NCBI RefSeq assembly: GCF_001984195.1
Contig: NZ_MTQN01000009.1
Location: 806,001-870,000, forward strand
Reading direction: 5' to 3'
Length of the DNA: 64,000 nt
Source: Kribbella sp. ALI-6-A
Lineage (GTDB): Bacteria > Actinomycetota > Actinomycetes > Propionibacteriales > Kribbellaceae
Part shown: positions 25,336 through 33,990 of the stretch, piece by piece
Layout of the letters: each line of letters opens with the position of its first letter
Position numbering within the stretch: position 1 is the stretch's first letter
The notes under the pieces: model-generated
The model's database searches: none
What the model was told of the DNA's origin: nothing
What the model saw: only the letters and a program-made list of their open reading frames with translations
Translations under genes and position numbers: made by a program

Positions 25336-26730
25336 TCAGGGAGCGCTCTCCACGGGCCCGAGCAGCAGGACCGACGGGTTGGGCGAGAACGTGTGGTCGA
25401 GGACCAGGCTGGCCGCACCCACCGCGCCGACGTCGGCGCCGAGCGCGGTGCCGGCCACGGCGAAGGGGTGCACCGAGCGGACCAGGAAGCGCTCTCCGAG
25501 CGTTTCCCGGACATTGTCGGCGAAGAACGGTGCGAGCTTGTCCCAGTGCGGACCGCCGAACACGACGCGCTCCAGGTCGAGCAGGTTCGCGATGTCCTCG
25601 ACCACCTTGGCGACACGCGCGGCCAGGGCGGTGAGGATCTCGCGAGCCGCGCCTGGTGCGTCGGCGGCCGCGGCGCAGAGCGCGGTGAAGGCGCGGTCGA
25701 CGGCGTGACGATCCTCGAGGTCGATGCCGTCGGCAATCACTCCGGCCTTGGCCGCTTGCTGGACGAGGTAGCGCGGCTGGCTGGTCTCGCCGACGCAGCC
25801 GCGGCGTCCGCAGGCGCACGGCGGGCCGTCCGGGTCGACGATCACGTGACCGATCTCGCCGACGTTGCCGGACGAGCCGCGGACCACCTCGTCGTTGATC
25901 ACCAGGCCGGCGCCGACGCCGGTGCCGAGGTAGAAGAACACGAAGCTGCCGCGGCCGTTCGGTCCACCGGCCCACTTCTCGGCCGAGGCGGCCGCGGTGA
26001 CGTCCTTGTCCAGCAGGACGGGAAGCCCGGTGCGGTCGCGCAACGCGTCGCGGAGGGGAACCCGGTGCCAGGCGGTGAGGTTGGGTGGGTCGACGACCGC
26101 GCCGCGCTCGACGTCGATCGGTCCGGGGGCGGCGATCCCCACGCCGACCACGCGGGCGCGTGGTGCGCCTGCTTCGGTGATGACCTGCTCGATCATGGCC
26201 GAGATTCCGTTGATCAGCGCGTCGGGGTCGTCGGCCCGGGACAGGTCGGCCGTGCGCTTCGGCGCGGGGTCGGCGTTGAGCAGCGCGGGGTCGGTGTCGA
26301 GCAGCGCGGGACCGGTGCCCGACGGCGGCGGCGCGGAGTCGGCGTACGTCGCGACGGTTTCGGTGTCGGCTCGGCGGCGGGCGACGATGGCGCCGGTGAG
26401 GTCGAGCACGACGACCGTGACGACGGCGGGGTCGAGGTGCACGCCGACGGCGTACTGGCCGGTCGGTTCGAGCTCCAGCAGGGTGCGGGGTTTGCCGAGG
26501 CCCGCGTTCTTCTGCCGGCCGGCTTCGCGGACCAGGCCGGCGTCGAGCAGGCGGCGGGTGATGTTGGAGATGGCCTGGCCCGACAGTCCGGTCGCGGCGG
26601 CGAGCTCGACCCGGCTCAGCAGCTGGTCGGCGCGGCGGATCGCGTCCAGGACGACGCTGTCGTTGAACCCTCCGACGCGGTCCAAGTTCGTACCGCGCCG
26701 GACCACAGCCGGCGGCTGCACCGTGCTCAC
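25336..26730 (-). CDS. ROK-family transcriptional repressor
   Basis: 464 residues. A winged helix at about 15-80 (LSRVELAAATGLSGQAISNITRRLLDAGLV) is followed by a ROK domain with IAAPGPID, the sugar-site region (GNVGEIGHVIV with the Glu-x-Gly-His), and the zinc motif CACGRRGCVGE. ROK repressors bind a sugar or sugar phosphate and release their operators. GTG 26730 is chosen because an AGGGGG lies just upstream. Residues about 133-170 are an unusual linker with the tandem motif GPALLDTDPALLNADP, coded by a 21-bp repeat. It probably controls the flanking GH-D and GH125 genes. Confidence 0.9.
   Translation of the reverse strand: MSTVQPPAVVRRGTNLDRVGGFNDSVVLDAIRRADQLLSRVELAAATGLSGQAISNITRRLLDAGLVREAGRQKNAGLGKPRTLLELEPTGQYAVGVHLDPAVVTVVVLDLTGAIVARRRADTETVATYADSAPPPSGTGPALLDTDPALLNADPAPKRTADLSRADDPDALINGISAMIEQVITEAGAPRARVVGVGIAAPGPIDVERGAVVDPPNLTAWHRVPLRDALRDRTGLPVLLDKDVTAAASAEKWAGGPNGRGSFVFFYLGTGVGAGLVINDEVVRGSSGNVGEIGHVIVDPDGPPCACGRRGCVGETSQPRYLVQQAAKAGVIADGIDLEDRHAVDRAFTALCAAAADAPGAAREILTALAARVAKVVEDIANLLDLERVVFGGPHWDKLAPFFADNVRETLGERFLVRSVHPFAVAGTALGADVGAVGAASLVLDHTFSPNPSVLLLGPVESAP
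26260..26322. repeat. Three tandem 21-bp repeats in the ROK gene
   Basis: Units at 26260-26280, 26281-26301 and 26302-26322 share AGCGCGGGG-TCGG. On the minus strand they encode a seven-residue repeat of the form D-P/T-A-L-L-x-x. Being a multiple of three, the repeat can change copy number without a frameshift. Confidence 0.8.
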
Positions 26731-26755
26731 CACTCCCCCTGTCCTCACGCCGCGG

Positions 26756-28324
26756 TCACCCGGAGACCGGGTCCGCACCCCACGGCAACGACCAGTCGTA
26801 CTGGATGGTGCCGGCGCCCGTGCTCCACGTGTTCGGCGTCGTGTTCACCAGCCAGTCCAGCGGCTCGAGCTGGTCGCCGCCATCGAGCGCCAACCGTATA
26901 CCTTCGGCAAGTTCTCGATCCGCCCGCGCGGTCCGGGCCGCCGGGTCCACGGAAACGAAGAGAGCGCTCCCCGACCGAGCGACGAGATCCAGGAAACGCT
27001 GGTTCAGCTCCCACGGGGTCTGTGGAGTACATGGGACGCAGTCGGCGTCGAGCACGAAGAACCGCTGGTGCTGCGGCAGCCGGAAGGCCAGCGAGTTCAC
27101 GCCCATCTTGCGGGTCCGCCCCCAGTCCCGGCCGGACGTGTCGTCGCCGGTGCGCTGGACATCGACCAGGCCGGCCGCGAGATGCCCGACGGTGTTGCAG
27201 CCGATCAGCACGACGTCCTCGGCGGCCGCGCGGATCTCGCGATAGAAGTCGAGCACGATCTCGGCGGTGGTCCGGGTCGGGTCGTGGAACTGCCAGCCCG
27301 AGTTCGTCAGCCGCGCCCCCATCGCCGGGCCGAACCGGCCGAACACGTCGTACGTGCTGAAGTCGTGCTTGACCAGCTCGAAGCCCCACGACCGGAACCG
27401 CTGGAGGTCGCCGCGGACCAGGTCGAGCACTTCGGGGTACGTCGGGTCGAGCGCGCGGCCAGGTCCCTCGCCGCCGTTGGGATGCGCCCAGGGACCGCTC
27501 TCCCGGGACAGCAACGGCCGGAACCACAGGCCCGGCCGGGCGCCGAGCTGCTTGACCGACTCGGCGGTTGCGGCCATGTCGTCGAAGAGTCCCGGAATCC
27601 CGCTGTCCCACGGGCCACCGGACGCGTTGCCGCCCGGGTTCCAGCCGTCGTCGACGACGCTGAACGGCTTGACCGGGTGACCGTCGGCCAGCTCGACGAT
27701 GGTTGCCGCGTCCTGGAGGACCGCCTTTTCGTCGAAGCCTTCGCCGTAGGCGTAGTACCAGTTGTTCGCACCGACGACCGGCCCGATGTCGGTACGCGGC
27801 GGAAGGTTGGCGCTCATCGCTTCGGTGGCGGCGTGCAGAGTGGTCCACGGCGTGCCGGCGTCGGCGAACTCGCGGACGACGGCGGCCTGAAGGCGCCGTC
27901 CGTTGAGCTGGGTCGGGCCGCCACCGTTGCGGAGGTCGAGCCAGAGGGTGACGCCGGTACGGTCGACGGTCCAGGAGCAGAAGGCCCCGGGATGGACGTC
28001 GACGCCCATGCCGGTGGTCGCGCCAGTCTGCTGATCGTGGGCGAGCCAGTACCACGGAAGCAGCCGCTCGGGCTGGAGATGCCGCCACTGCAGATCGCCG
28101 TACGAGCGCTCCCAGGCGTCGCCGAGGATCAGGGCGTTGTCCGGGAGAGCGCGATCCCAGCGGAGCGCGACGCGGGAAACGGTGGTCGCCGTGACGGTGA
28201 TCTCGCCGCTGTCGGACCAGGTGATCTCGGTCCGGAGAGCGCTCCAGCGGTGTCCGTCCCGGGTGGCTGCGGTGAGGGCGTCCGTCGGGCCGGACTGCAC
28301 GAAGACGTGGCTTGGCTCGTTCAC
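26756..28324 (-). CDS. Clan GH-D glycosidase, alpha-galactosidase-like
   Basis: 522 residues. An N-terminal beta-sandwich (about 1-165) precedes a TIM barrel. Barrel landmarks are NNWYYAYGEG, VVDDGWNPGG, RPGLWFRPLLS, the nucleophile Asp in ELVKHDFS, and an acid/base Asp in RTGDDTSG. These are the GH36/GH27 (clan GH-D) arrangement, so an alpha-galactosidase or related retaining enzyme is expected. There is no signal peptide. GTG 28324 lies about eight bases after a -10-like TAAATT. A long dyad covers its promoter, probably the ROK site. Exact sugar specificity is uncertain. Confidence 0.82.
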   Translation of the reverse strand: MNEPSHVFVQSGPTDALTAATRDGHRWSALRTEITWSDSGEITVTATTVSRVALRWDRALPDNALILGDAWERSYGDLQWRHLQPERLLPWYWLAHDQQTGATTGMGVDVHPGAFCSWTVDRTGVTLWLDLRNGGGPTQLNGRRLQAAVVREFADAGTPWTTLHAATEAMSANLPPRTDIGPVVGANNWYYAYGEGFDEKAVLQDAATIVELADGHPVKPFSVVDDGWNPGGNASGGPWDSGIPGLFDDMAATAESVKQLGARPGLWFRPLLSRESGPWAHPNGGEGPGRALDPTYPEVLDLVRGDLQRFRSWGFELVKHDFSTYDVFGRFGPAMGARLTNSGWQFHDPTRTTAEIVLDFYREIRAAAEDVVLIGCNTVGHLAAGLVDVQRTGDDTSGRDWGRTRKMGVNSLAFRLPQHQRFFVLDADCVPCTPQTPWELNQRFLDLVARSGSALFVSVDPAARTARADRELAEGIRLALDGGDQLEPLDWLVNTTPNTWSTGAGTIQYDWSLPWGADPVSG

Positions 28325-28331
28325 CGGGCCG

Positions 28332-28367
28332 AATTTACCCCACAGACTTTAGTAAGTCTGCGGGGTA
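28332..28367 (-). promoter_or_regulatory. Promoter and dyad operator of the glycosidase group
   Basis: A 14-bp inverted repeat with one mismatch (TACCCCACAGACTT at 28336-28349 and AAGTCTGCGGGGTA at 28354-28367) surrounds a 4-base centre. The inner ACTT...AAGT core resembles ROK operators. On the minus strand -35 CAGACT and -10 TAAATT are 17 bases apart and overlap the dyad, so a bound repressor would block the promoter. A terminator role for the upstream gene is less likely because no T-run follows. Confidence 0.65.
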
Positions 28368-28388
28368 GCCCAAATCGGCCTCGGGACG

Positions 28389-29579
28389 TCAGGCAACCAA
28401 GCGCTCGACGGCTTCGACCAGGCGGTCGACGTCCGACTGGTCGGTGTACGGCGCCAGGCCGGCCCGGGTGGCGCCGGTGTCGCCGAGGCCGAGGTGGCGT
28501 GAGGTCTCGATGGCGTAGAACGAGCCGGACGGAGCGTTCACGCCGTACTCGGCGAGCTTGGTCGAGACCGCGACGGGCTCGTGGCCGGCGACGCTGAACA
28601 GCAGCGTCGGCGTACGGCGGCGCGCCTTGCCGTGCAGGGTGATCGCATCGATCGCGCCCAGCCGCGACTCCAGCTCCGCCCGGAGCGTGTCCTCATGGAT
28701 CTCCAGCACCATGAGAGAACTCAGCAACCGCTCTCTGCGGTTCTCGCCCACTCCCCCGAGACCGGCGATGAAGTCGATCGCGGCGGTGGTGCCGGCGAGC
28801 AGCTCGTACGGGAGCGTGCCGAGCTCGAAGCGTTCCGGTACGGCGTTGCTGGACGGGAGGAGCTTGTCCGGGTTCAGGGTTTCCAGGAGCGCGGGTGACG
28901 CGGACAGGACACCGCAGTGCGGGCCGAAGAACTTGTACGGCGAACAGGCGTAGAAGTCGGCGAACGAGGTGTCGATCGGGGCGTGGGCGGTGAGGTGGAC
29001 GCCGTCGACGTACAGAAGGGCGTCGGTGGTGCGGACCGCGGCGGTGATCGCTTCGAGATCGGGCCGGGTGCCGAGCAGATTCGAGGCGGCGGTGACAGCG
29101 ACAAGCTTGGTGCGCTCCGAGAGCAAGGGCGTGATGTCGTCGAGCTCGGTGGTGACGGGGTCGAACTCGAGCCAGCGGACGGTGGCGCCGACGGCTTCGG
29201 CCGCCTGGACCCACGGCCGGACATTGGCGTCGTGGTCGAGGCGGGTCACCACGACCTCGTCGCCCGGCCCCCAGCTCTTGGCCAGCGTGCGGGAGAAGTC
29301 GTAGGTCAGCTGGGTCATGCTGCGGCCGAAGACGATGCCGTTCGGGTCGGAGCCGAGCAGGTCGGCCATCGCCTGGCGGGCCTCGCCCACGATCTCGTCG
29401 GCGCGGCGCTCGGCAGGGGTGAGGCTGCCGCGGTTCGCCAGCGCCGACGTCATCGTGCGGGCGACGGCGTCGGCGACCACCTGGGGTGTCTGGGAACCAC
29501 CGGGGCCGTCGAAGTGCGCGGCACCTTCGGACAGCGCCGGGAACTGCTTGCGGACCGCATCCACGTCGAAGTCAGGCAT
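28389..29579 (-). CDS. Class V aminotransferase / cysteine-desulfurase-like protein
   Basis: 396 residues of the PLP fold type I, class V. The N-terminus FPALSEGAAHFDGPGGSQTP is characteristic of the VC1184-like branch of cysteine desulfurase relatives. The cofactor Asp/His region is LYVDGVHLTAH and the Schiff-base Lys is in ACSPYKFFGPH. The C-terminal domain ends with a Gly-Asp-x-Gly-Ala-x-Arg segment. Members move sulfur or amino groups; the substrate is not known. Not part of an isc/suf cluster. It is divergent from the EamA transporter and upstream of the glycosidase operator on the same strand. Confidence 0.87.
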   Translation of the reverse strand: MPDFDVDAVRKQFPALSEGAAHFDGPGGSQTPQVVADAVARTMTSALANRGSLTPAERRADEIVGEARQAMADLLGSDPNGIVFGRSMTQLTYDFSRTLAKSWGPGDEVVVTRLDHDANVRPWVQAAEAVGATVRWLEFDPVTTELDDITPLLSERTKLVAVTAASNLLGTRPDLEAITAAVRTTDALLYVDGVHLTAHAPIDTSFADFYACSPYKFFGPHCGVLSASPALLETLNPDKLLPSSNAVPERFELGTLPYELLAGTTAAIDFIAGLGGVGENRRERLLSSLMVLEIHEDTLRAELESRLGAIDAITLHGKARRRTPTLLFSVAGHEPVAVSTKLAEYGVNAPSGSFYAIETSRHLGLGDTGATRAGLAPYTDQSDVDRLVEAVERLVA

Positions 29580-29784
29580 GGGGACATCCTTGCTTGCCGT
29601 ACGGCACGGAAGGAAGGAGCAGGCGAGCTCCGCAGTGGCGCGACCCCGCGTACGCCGGTACGACGTGGAACCCGAACGACAGCGAGCGCCGGGTCGGCCC
29701 GGACGTCGAGCGGGTCTTCGGCCGACGTCAACTCCTGCCCAATTTCAGGCAGAAAGCGGACATTGTCGGCGCCGTACTGCAGGA

Positions 29785-29817
29785 TGTCAGGAGTGAGCAC
29801 CTTGACGACTCCTGACA
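29785..29817. promoter_or_regulatory. Inverted repeat around the translation start of the EamA gene
   Basis: A perfect 10-bp inverted repeat, TGTCAGGAGT (29785-29794) and ACTCCTGACA (29808-29817), has a 13-base loop. The left arm contains AGGAG, the best ribosome site for the gene, and the loop contains the candidate TTG start (29802). As RNA it would hide the ribosome site; as DNA it could be a repressor dyad. Confidence 0.6.
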
Positions 29818-30770
29818 AGCCGCCGGTCCGGGCGTGGCTTCCGACCATGTTGACGCTGGCCGCGATCTGGGGCTGCAGCTTCCTGTTCATCTCGGTCGGG
29901 GTGCGCGAGCTGCATCCGATGTATCTGGCGCTCGGGCGCGTGATCGCCGGCTCCGTTGTCCTGCTGGCGTTCCTGGCGATCAAGCGCGAGTCGCTGCCCA
30001 GGGAGCCGCGTTTGTGGGCGCACACGTTCGTCATCGGTGCGATCGGGTCGGCGATCCCCTGGACGCTGTTCGGGTACGGCGAGCAGCGGGTGCCGTCGTT
30101 GCTCGCCGGGATCTGGAACGGCATCACCCCGCTGGTCGTGCTGCCGGTCGCTGTCCTGGTGTTCCGCACCGAGAAGTTCACCGCGCAACGGGTGATCGGT
30201 CTGCTGATCGGGTTCGCCGGCATGATGGTCGTGCTCGGCGCGTGGAACATCGAGGGCGGCGCCGACCTCACCGGCCAGCTGTTCTGCATGGCCGCCGCCG
30301 TCTGCTACGGCCTCGCCGTGCCCTACCAGAAGCGATTCGTGGCCGGCAGCAAGCTGTCCGGGACCGCGCTCTCCGCGAGCTTGTTGCTGTGCGCAACGAT
30401 CCAGCTCGCGATCGTCGCGCCGATCGTCACCGGCGAGGCGCCGCCGATGCCGTGGACGCTGTCGCCCGAGGTGATCGGCAGCGTGCTCGCGCTCGGCGGT
30501 CTGGGCAGCGGGGTCGCGTTCGTGCTGAGCATGCGCAACATCCGGCTGATCGGCGCGAGCATGTCGTCGATGGTGACCTACCTGATGCCGATCTTCGCGA
30601 TCGTCGTCGGCGTGCTCGTCCTGGACGAGCACCTCACCTGGTACCAGCCGGTCGGCGCGCTCGTCGTGCTCACCGGAGTCGCGGTGTCACAGGGCGTCGT
30701 ACGGCGTCCGGTGCGGTCGGGAAAGAAGCCGCGCAAGCCTCTGCAACCGACGGTCGCGCCGGTACCGTGA
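29802..30770 (+). CDS. EamA/DMT-family transporter
   Basis: 322 residues with ten hydrophobic helices in two homologous EamA halves (first half WGCSFLFISVGVRELHP; second half SVLALGGLGSGVAFVLS). Such proteins export or import small metabolites across the cytoplasmic membrane. The start is uncertain: ATG 29784, GTG 29793 and TTG 29802 are in frame, but only the TTG has AGGAG at normal distance. It is divergent from the class V aminotransferase; whether they share a substrate is unknown. Confidence 0.85.
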   Translation: MTTPDKPPVRAWLPTMLTLAAIWGCSFLFISVGVRELHPMYLALGRVIAGSVVLLAFLAIKRESLPREPRLWAHTFVIGAIGSAIPWTLFGYGEQRVPSLLAGIWNGITPLVVLPVAVLVFRTEKFTAQRVIGLLIGFAGMMVVLGAWNIEGGADLTGQLFCMAAAVCYGLAVPYQKRFVAGSKLSGTALSASLLLCATIQLAIVAPIVTGEAPPMPWTLSPEVIGSVLALGGLGSGVAFVLSMRNIRLIGASMSSMVTYLMPIFAIVVGVLVLDEHLTWYQPVGALVVLTGVAVSQGVVRRPVRSGKKPRKPLQPTVAPVP

Positions 30771-30830
30771 GCTGAAACCGGCGATCCCGGGGAGGGCGGT
30801 CGCCGGCTTCAGGGCACAGGGGGCGAGACG

Positions 30831-31487
30831 ATGAGTACTGGCACGAAACCCGACACCCACGCGATGGTCGTGGTGCATCGGGCGTTTCGGCGGGAGTTCG
30901 AACGGCTGCCGGACCTGATCGACAGGGTGCGTGAAGGCGACACCAAGCGCGCGGCCGTGCTGGCCGAGCACTTGAGCGACCTGGTCGCGGCCCTGCACCA
31001 CCATCACCAGGCCGAGGACGACCTGATCTGGCCGTTGCTGCTCGAGCGCGCGACGCTGCAGACCGACCTCGTGCGCCGGATGGAGGCGCAGCACGCGGCG
31101 CTCGGTGTCGAGCTCGATCGGATCGAGAGGCTCGCGCCGGTCTGGGGCCGGACCGCGAGCCGGGTCGAGGGTGCCGACCTTGCCGCCACGGTTCGGGACG
31201 CGTCCGCGATTCTGCGGCAGCACCTGGCCGAGGAGGAGGACGAGATCCTGCCGGTGATCGCCGAGCACCTGACGGTCGAGGAGTGGGGCGAGGTCGGCGA
31301 GCGCGGCGCGAACGGGATCCAGGACAAGCGCAAGCGGTTGCTGTTCCTCGGCGCGATTCTCGAGCAAGCCTCACCCGACGAGCAGCGCGAGTTCCTGAGC
31401 GAGCTGCCGCCGCCGGTCCGCGGACTGTGGAAAGTGGTCGGCCGACGCTCGTACTACAACTACACGCGCCGGATCAGGAAGGGCTGA
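30831..31487 (+). CDS. Hemerythrin-like (HHE) domain protein
   Basis: 218 residues, all helical. Hemerythrin-type iron ligands are laid out as His16 (VVHRAF), a His run and Glu in AALHHHHQAEDDLIW, a later EAQHAAL, and LRQHLAEEEDEILP. The family binds a diiron centre and senses or carries O2 or NO. The C-terminal 70 residues extend beyond the HHE bundle and end in a basic tail (YYNYTRRIRKG). The gene is isolated, 60 bases after the EamA gene, and convergent with the next transporter. Confidence 0.85.
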   Translation: MSTGTKPDTHAMVVVHRAFRREFERLPDLIDRVREGDTKRAAVLAEHLSDLVAALHHHHQAEDDLIWPLLLERATLQTDLVRRMEAQHAALGVELDRIERLAPVWGRTASRVEGADLAATVRDASAILRQHLAEEEDEILPVIAEHLTVEEWGEVGERGANGIQDKRKRLLFLGAILEQASPDEQREFLSELPPPVRGLWKVVGRRSYYNYTRRIRKG

Positions 31488-31521
31488 CCCGGGGCGCCGG
31501 AGAGCGCTCCCCGATGGTCAG
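31484..31521. terminator. Possible bidirectional terminator spanning both stop codons
   Basis: CTGACCCGGGG (31484-31494) pairs with CCCCG-AT-GGTCAG (31509-31521) with a two-base bulge, enclosing a loop that includes GAGAGCGCT. The stem contains the stop codons of the hemerythrin gene and of the opposing transporter gene. Confidence 0.5.
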
Positions 31522-32513
31522 GACCGGCGCAGGTTGGGAATCGACGCGACGACCACCGCGACCAGTGCCAGCAAGGTGCCGGCCACGGCCTGGACGGTGA
31601 CCTCGGTGTCGGTCGCCGGCGCGAAGAGGTCGATGAGCAGGCTGGCGATCAGCTGGCCGGCAATGGTGCCGAGCCCGAGGACGAAGACGCCGACGATGCG
31701 GACCACCGCGGCCGCCGAACTGATGAACACCACGCCGCACAGGCCGCCGACGTACAGCCAGGGGTCGCTCGGCAGCGGGCGCGGCGCACCGCGGAAGGCC
31801 AGATCGACGAGGAAGACGACGACCAGCGCGCAGGTCCCGACCAGGAAGTTGATCGTGCCGGCGGCCAGAGCGCCGTACGCGTCACCGGACGCCGTGCGCG
31901 CGACCCGGCCGTTGATGCCCTGCTGGATCGCCGTGCCGATGCCCGCCACCGCGGGCAGGATCGCGAGCAGCAGCCCGGACGGATGACTCAGCTGGTCCGA
32001 CACCGCCAGTACGACGGCCAGCAGCGCGACGACCGCGCCGACGACGCGCAGAGTCGTGTACGGCTGCGGACCGGCCGGGCCGAAGCCGAGCCGGTCGACC
32101 ACGAGGCTGCTGACCGCCTGCCCGCCGACGACCGCGACGGTGAACACGGCGACGCCGATCACCGCGACCGTGATCGACTGCGTCGCGACCAGGAACGCCC
32201 CGGCCAGCCCGCCGAGGCACTGCCACCAGCGCAGCGGACCACCGGAACCTTCGGACGGCGTACGGATGGTTCGCCAAACCTGGCCGAGCGCCTCGCGGAT
32301 CCGCGGCACCAGCGCCGCCGCGGCGAGCAGCACGATCAGGCCGGAGGTGAACGAGATCAGCGCGGCGGTCACCCCGTCGCCGAGCCGATTGCCGAGATCG
32401 CCGTTCACTCGCGACTGGACAGCGACGAGCATGCCGATCCCGAAGGACGCGGCGAGCCCGAGGAGCTGGTGCTGCTGAGCGCTGCGGACGGGACGGTTGT
32501 CGGTCGTTGTCAC
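31518..32513 (-). CDS. DMT transporter of the YdcZ (DUF606) type, fused double unit
   Basis: 331 residues with about ten hydrophobic helices in two repeated halves. The first half begins LLGLAASFGIGMLVAVQSRVNGDLG and the second LAILPAVAGIGTAIQQGINGRVA; the shared Q-x-x-x-N-G-x-L/V motif is the YdcZ signature. Many relatives are five-helix half-size proteins that pair; here both halves are in one chain. It lies in the cytoplasmic membrane; substrate unknown. It follows rsmB on the same strand but 49 bases later, probably as a separate gene. Confidence 0.85.
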   Translation of the reverse strand: MTTTDNRPVRSAQQHQLLGLAASFGIGMLVAVQSRVNGDLGNRLGDGVTAALISFTSGLIVLLAAAALVPRIREALGQVWRTIRTPSEGSGGPLRWWQCLGGLAGAFLVATQSITVAVIGVAVFTVAVVGGQAVSSLVVDRLGFGPAGPQPYTTLRVVGAVVALLAVVLAVSDQLSHPSGLLLAILPAVAGIGTAIQQGINGRVARTASGDAYGALAAGTINFLVGTCALVVVFLVDLAFRGAPRPLPSDPWLYVGGLCGVVFISSAAAVVRIVGVFVLGLGTIAGQLIASLLIDLFAPATDTEVTVQAVAGTLLALVAVVVASIPNLRRS

Positions 32514-32562
32514 CCTTCCATCATGACCGTTCGCCTTCAGACGCCTGACACCGGTCCAGGTC

Positions 32563-33990
32563 TCAAGACCGCCGGATCAGCGCGAGGTACATCGCGTCGG
32601 TGCCGTGCAGGTGCGGCCACAGCTGCACGTCGGGCCCCTCCCCCAGCTCCGGTACGCCGGGGAACAGCGCCCGCGCATCCTCCAGTACGGCGTCCGGCCG
32701 GCGCGCCAGCACGGCGTCGACCACCTCGCGCGTCTCCCCCGGATGCGGCGAGCACGTCACGTACGCGACGACGCCGCCCGGCCGGACCGACGTGATCGCC
32801 GACGCGAGCAACGCCTCCTGCAGCGGTCGCAGCTCGACGACGTCTTCCGGCGTACGGCGCCAGCGCGCCTCCGGGCGACGCCGCAGCGCGCCCAGACCGC
32901 TGCAAGGCACATCGGCCAGGACGCGGTCGTACCAGCCGGCGGGCCAGGTCGGCTTCGTCCCGTCGCCGACCAGCACCTGGTGTTCGCCGGGGATCGCGCG
33001 CAGGTTGGACCGGACCAGCTCGGCCCGATGTTTCTGCGGCTCAACCGCCGTCAGCACGGCCTCGCCCTGATTGGCCAGCGCCGCGAGCAGCGCGGACTTA
33101 CCGCCCGGACCCGCGCACAGGTCGAGCCATTTCGCGTCGCTGCCCTCGAGCGGCGCGGTCGCCAGAGCGGTCGCGACGAGCTGCGACCCCTCGTCCTGAA
33201 CACCCGCTCGGCCGGTCGCGACGGCCTGGATCCGGCCGGGATCGCCGCCGCCCTGCAAGACCGCCGCGTACGGCGACCAGCGGGCACGGCTCGCGCCGGC
33301 TTCGATCAGCTCGTCGATGTCCGACAGACCGGGCCGCGCGACGAGCGTGACCTTCGGCGGGTCGTTGTCCGCGTCGAGCAGGTCCTCGACCGACCACTCC
33401 ACGGACTCGGCGTGCTCGGCGACGGCCGCCGCGTCGGGCGTCCTCGTCGCGAGCGCCTCGGCGAACGCCTCGATCACCCAGCGGGGATGCGCCTTGGCGA
33501 TGGCCAGATAGCCGACGTTGTCCTCCTCCGCGGGCGGCGCGACGGTGGCGATCCACTGGTCGAGCGTGCGCTGGCTGATCTTGCGCAGCACCGCGTTGAC
33601 CAGACCGCTGCGGCTCTGGCCGACCTCCGCGCGCGTCAGCGTGACCATCTCGTTCACCGCGGCGTAGGAGTCGACGCGCATCCGGAGCAGCTGGTGCGCG
33701 CCGAGCCGGAGCAGGTCGAGCAGCTCCGGGTCGAGATCGGCCAGCGGGCGGGAAACGCTGCGGGTCAGGAACGCGTCGTACGTGCCCTGCCAGCGCAGCG
33801 TGCCGTGCACGAGCTCGGTGCAGAACGCGGCGTCGCGACCGCTGAGGCGCTGGTCGCGCAGTGCCTTGTTGAGCGTGAGGTTGGCGTAGCCGTCCTCGCC
33901 GTTCACCTGCCGGATCACCCGGTACGCGATCTGGCGAACCTTGTCGGGACGCCGTTGCGGGGCGCGGTTGCGCGGCGTACGGTCGCTCAC
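32563..33990 (-). CDS. rsmB: 16S rRNA (cytosine-C5-)-methyltransferase RsmB
   Basis: 475 residues. An N-terminal NusB-like helical RNA-binding domain (about 15-150, with [14 protein letters not shown]) is followed by a Rossmann methyltransferase core. Motif I is [16 protein letters not shown], motif [17 protein letters not shown] holds the releasing Cys, and motif [11 protein letters not shown] holds the nucleophilic Cys. It makes 5-methylcytosine near position 967 of 16S rRNA (E. coli numbering). Its GTG start overlaps the fmt stop (GTGA). def-fmt-rsmB is a classic translation-maturation unit; rpe, which often follows, is absent here. Confidence 0.95.
   Translation of the reverse strand: MSDRTPRNRAPQRRPDKVRQIAYRVIRQVNGEDGYANLTLNKALRDQRLSGRDAAFCTELVHGTLRWQGTYDAFLTRSVSRPLADLDPELLDLLRLGAHQLLRMRVDSYAAVNEMVTLTRAEVGQSRSGLVNAVLRKISQRTLDQWIATVAPPAEEDNVGYLAIAKAHPRWVIEAFAEALATRTPDAAAVAEHAESVEWSVEDLLDADNDPPKVTLVARPGLSDIDELIEAGASRARWSPYAAVLQGGGDPGRIQAVATGRAGVQDEGSQLVATALATAPLEGSDAKWLDLCAGPGGKSALLAALANQGEAVLTAVEPQKHRAELVRSNLRAIPGEHQVLVGDGTKPTWPAGWYDRVLADVPCSGLGALRRRPEARWRRTPEDVVELRPLQEALLASAITSVRPGGVVAYVTCSPHPGETREVVDAVLARRPDAVLEDARALFPGVPELGEGPDVQLWPHLHGTDAMYLALIRRS

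Noticed and set aside
24928..27360. 810-residue plus-strand frame opposite GH125, ROK and GH-D genes
   Set aside because: The minus-strand proteins carry family motifs; the plus frame has none.
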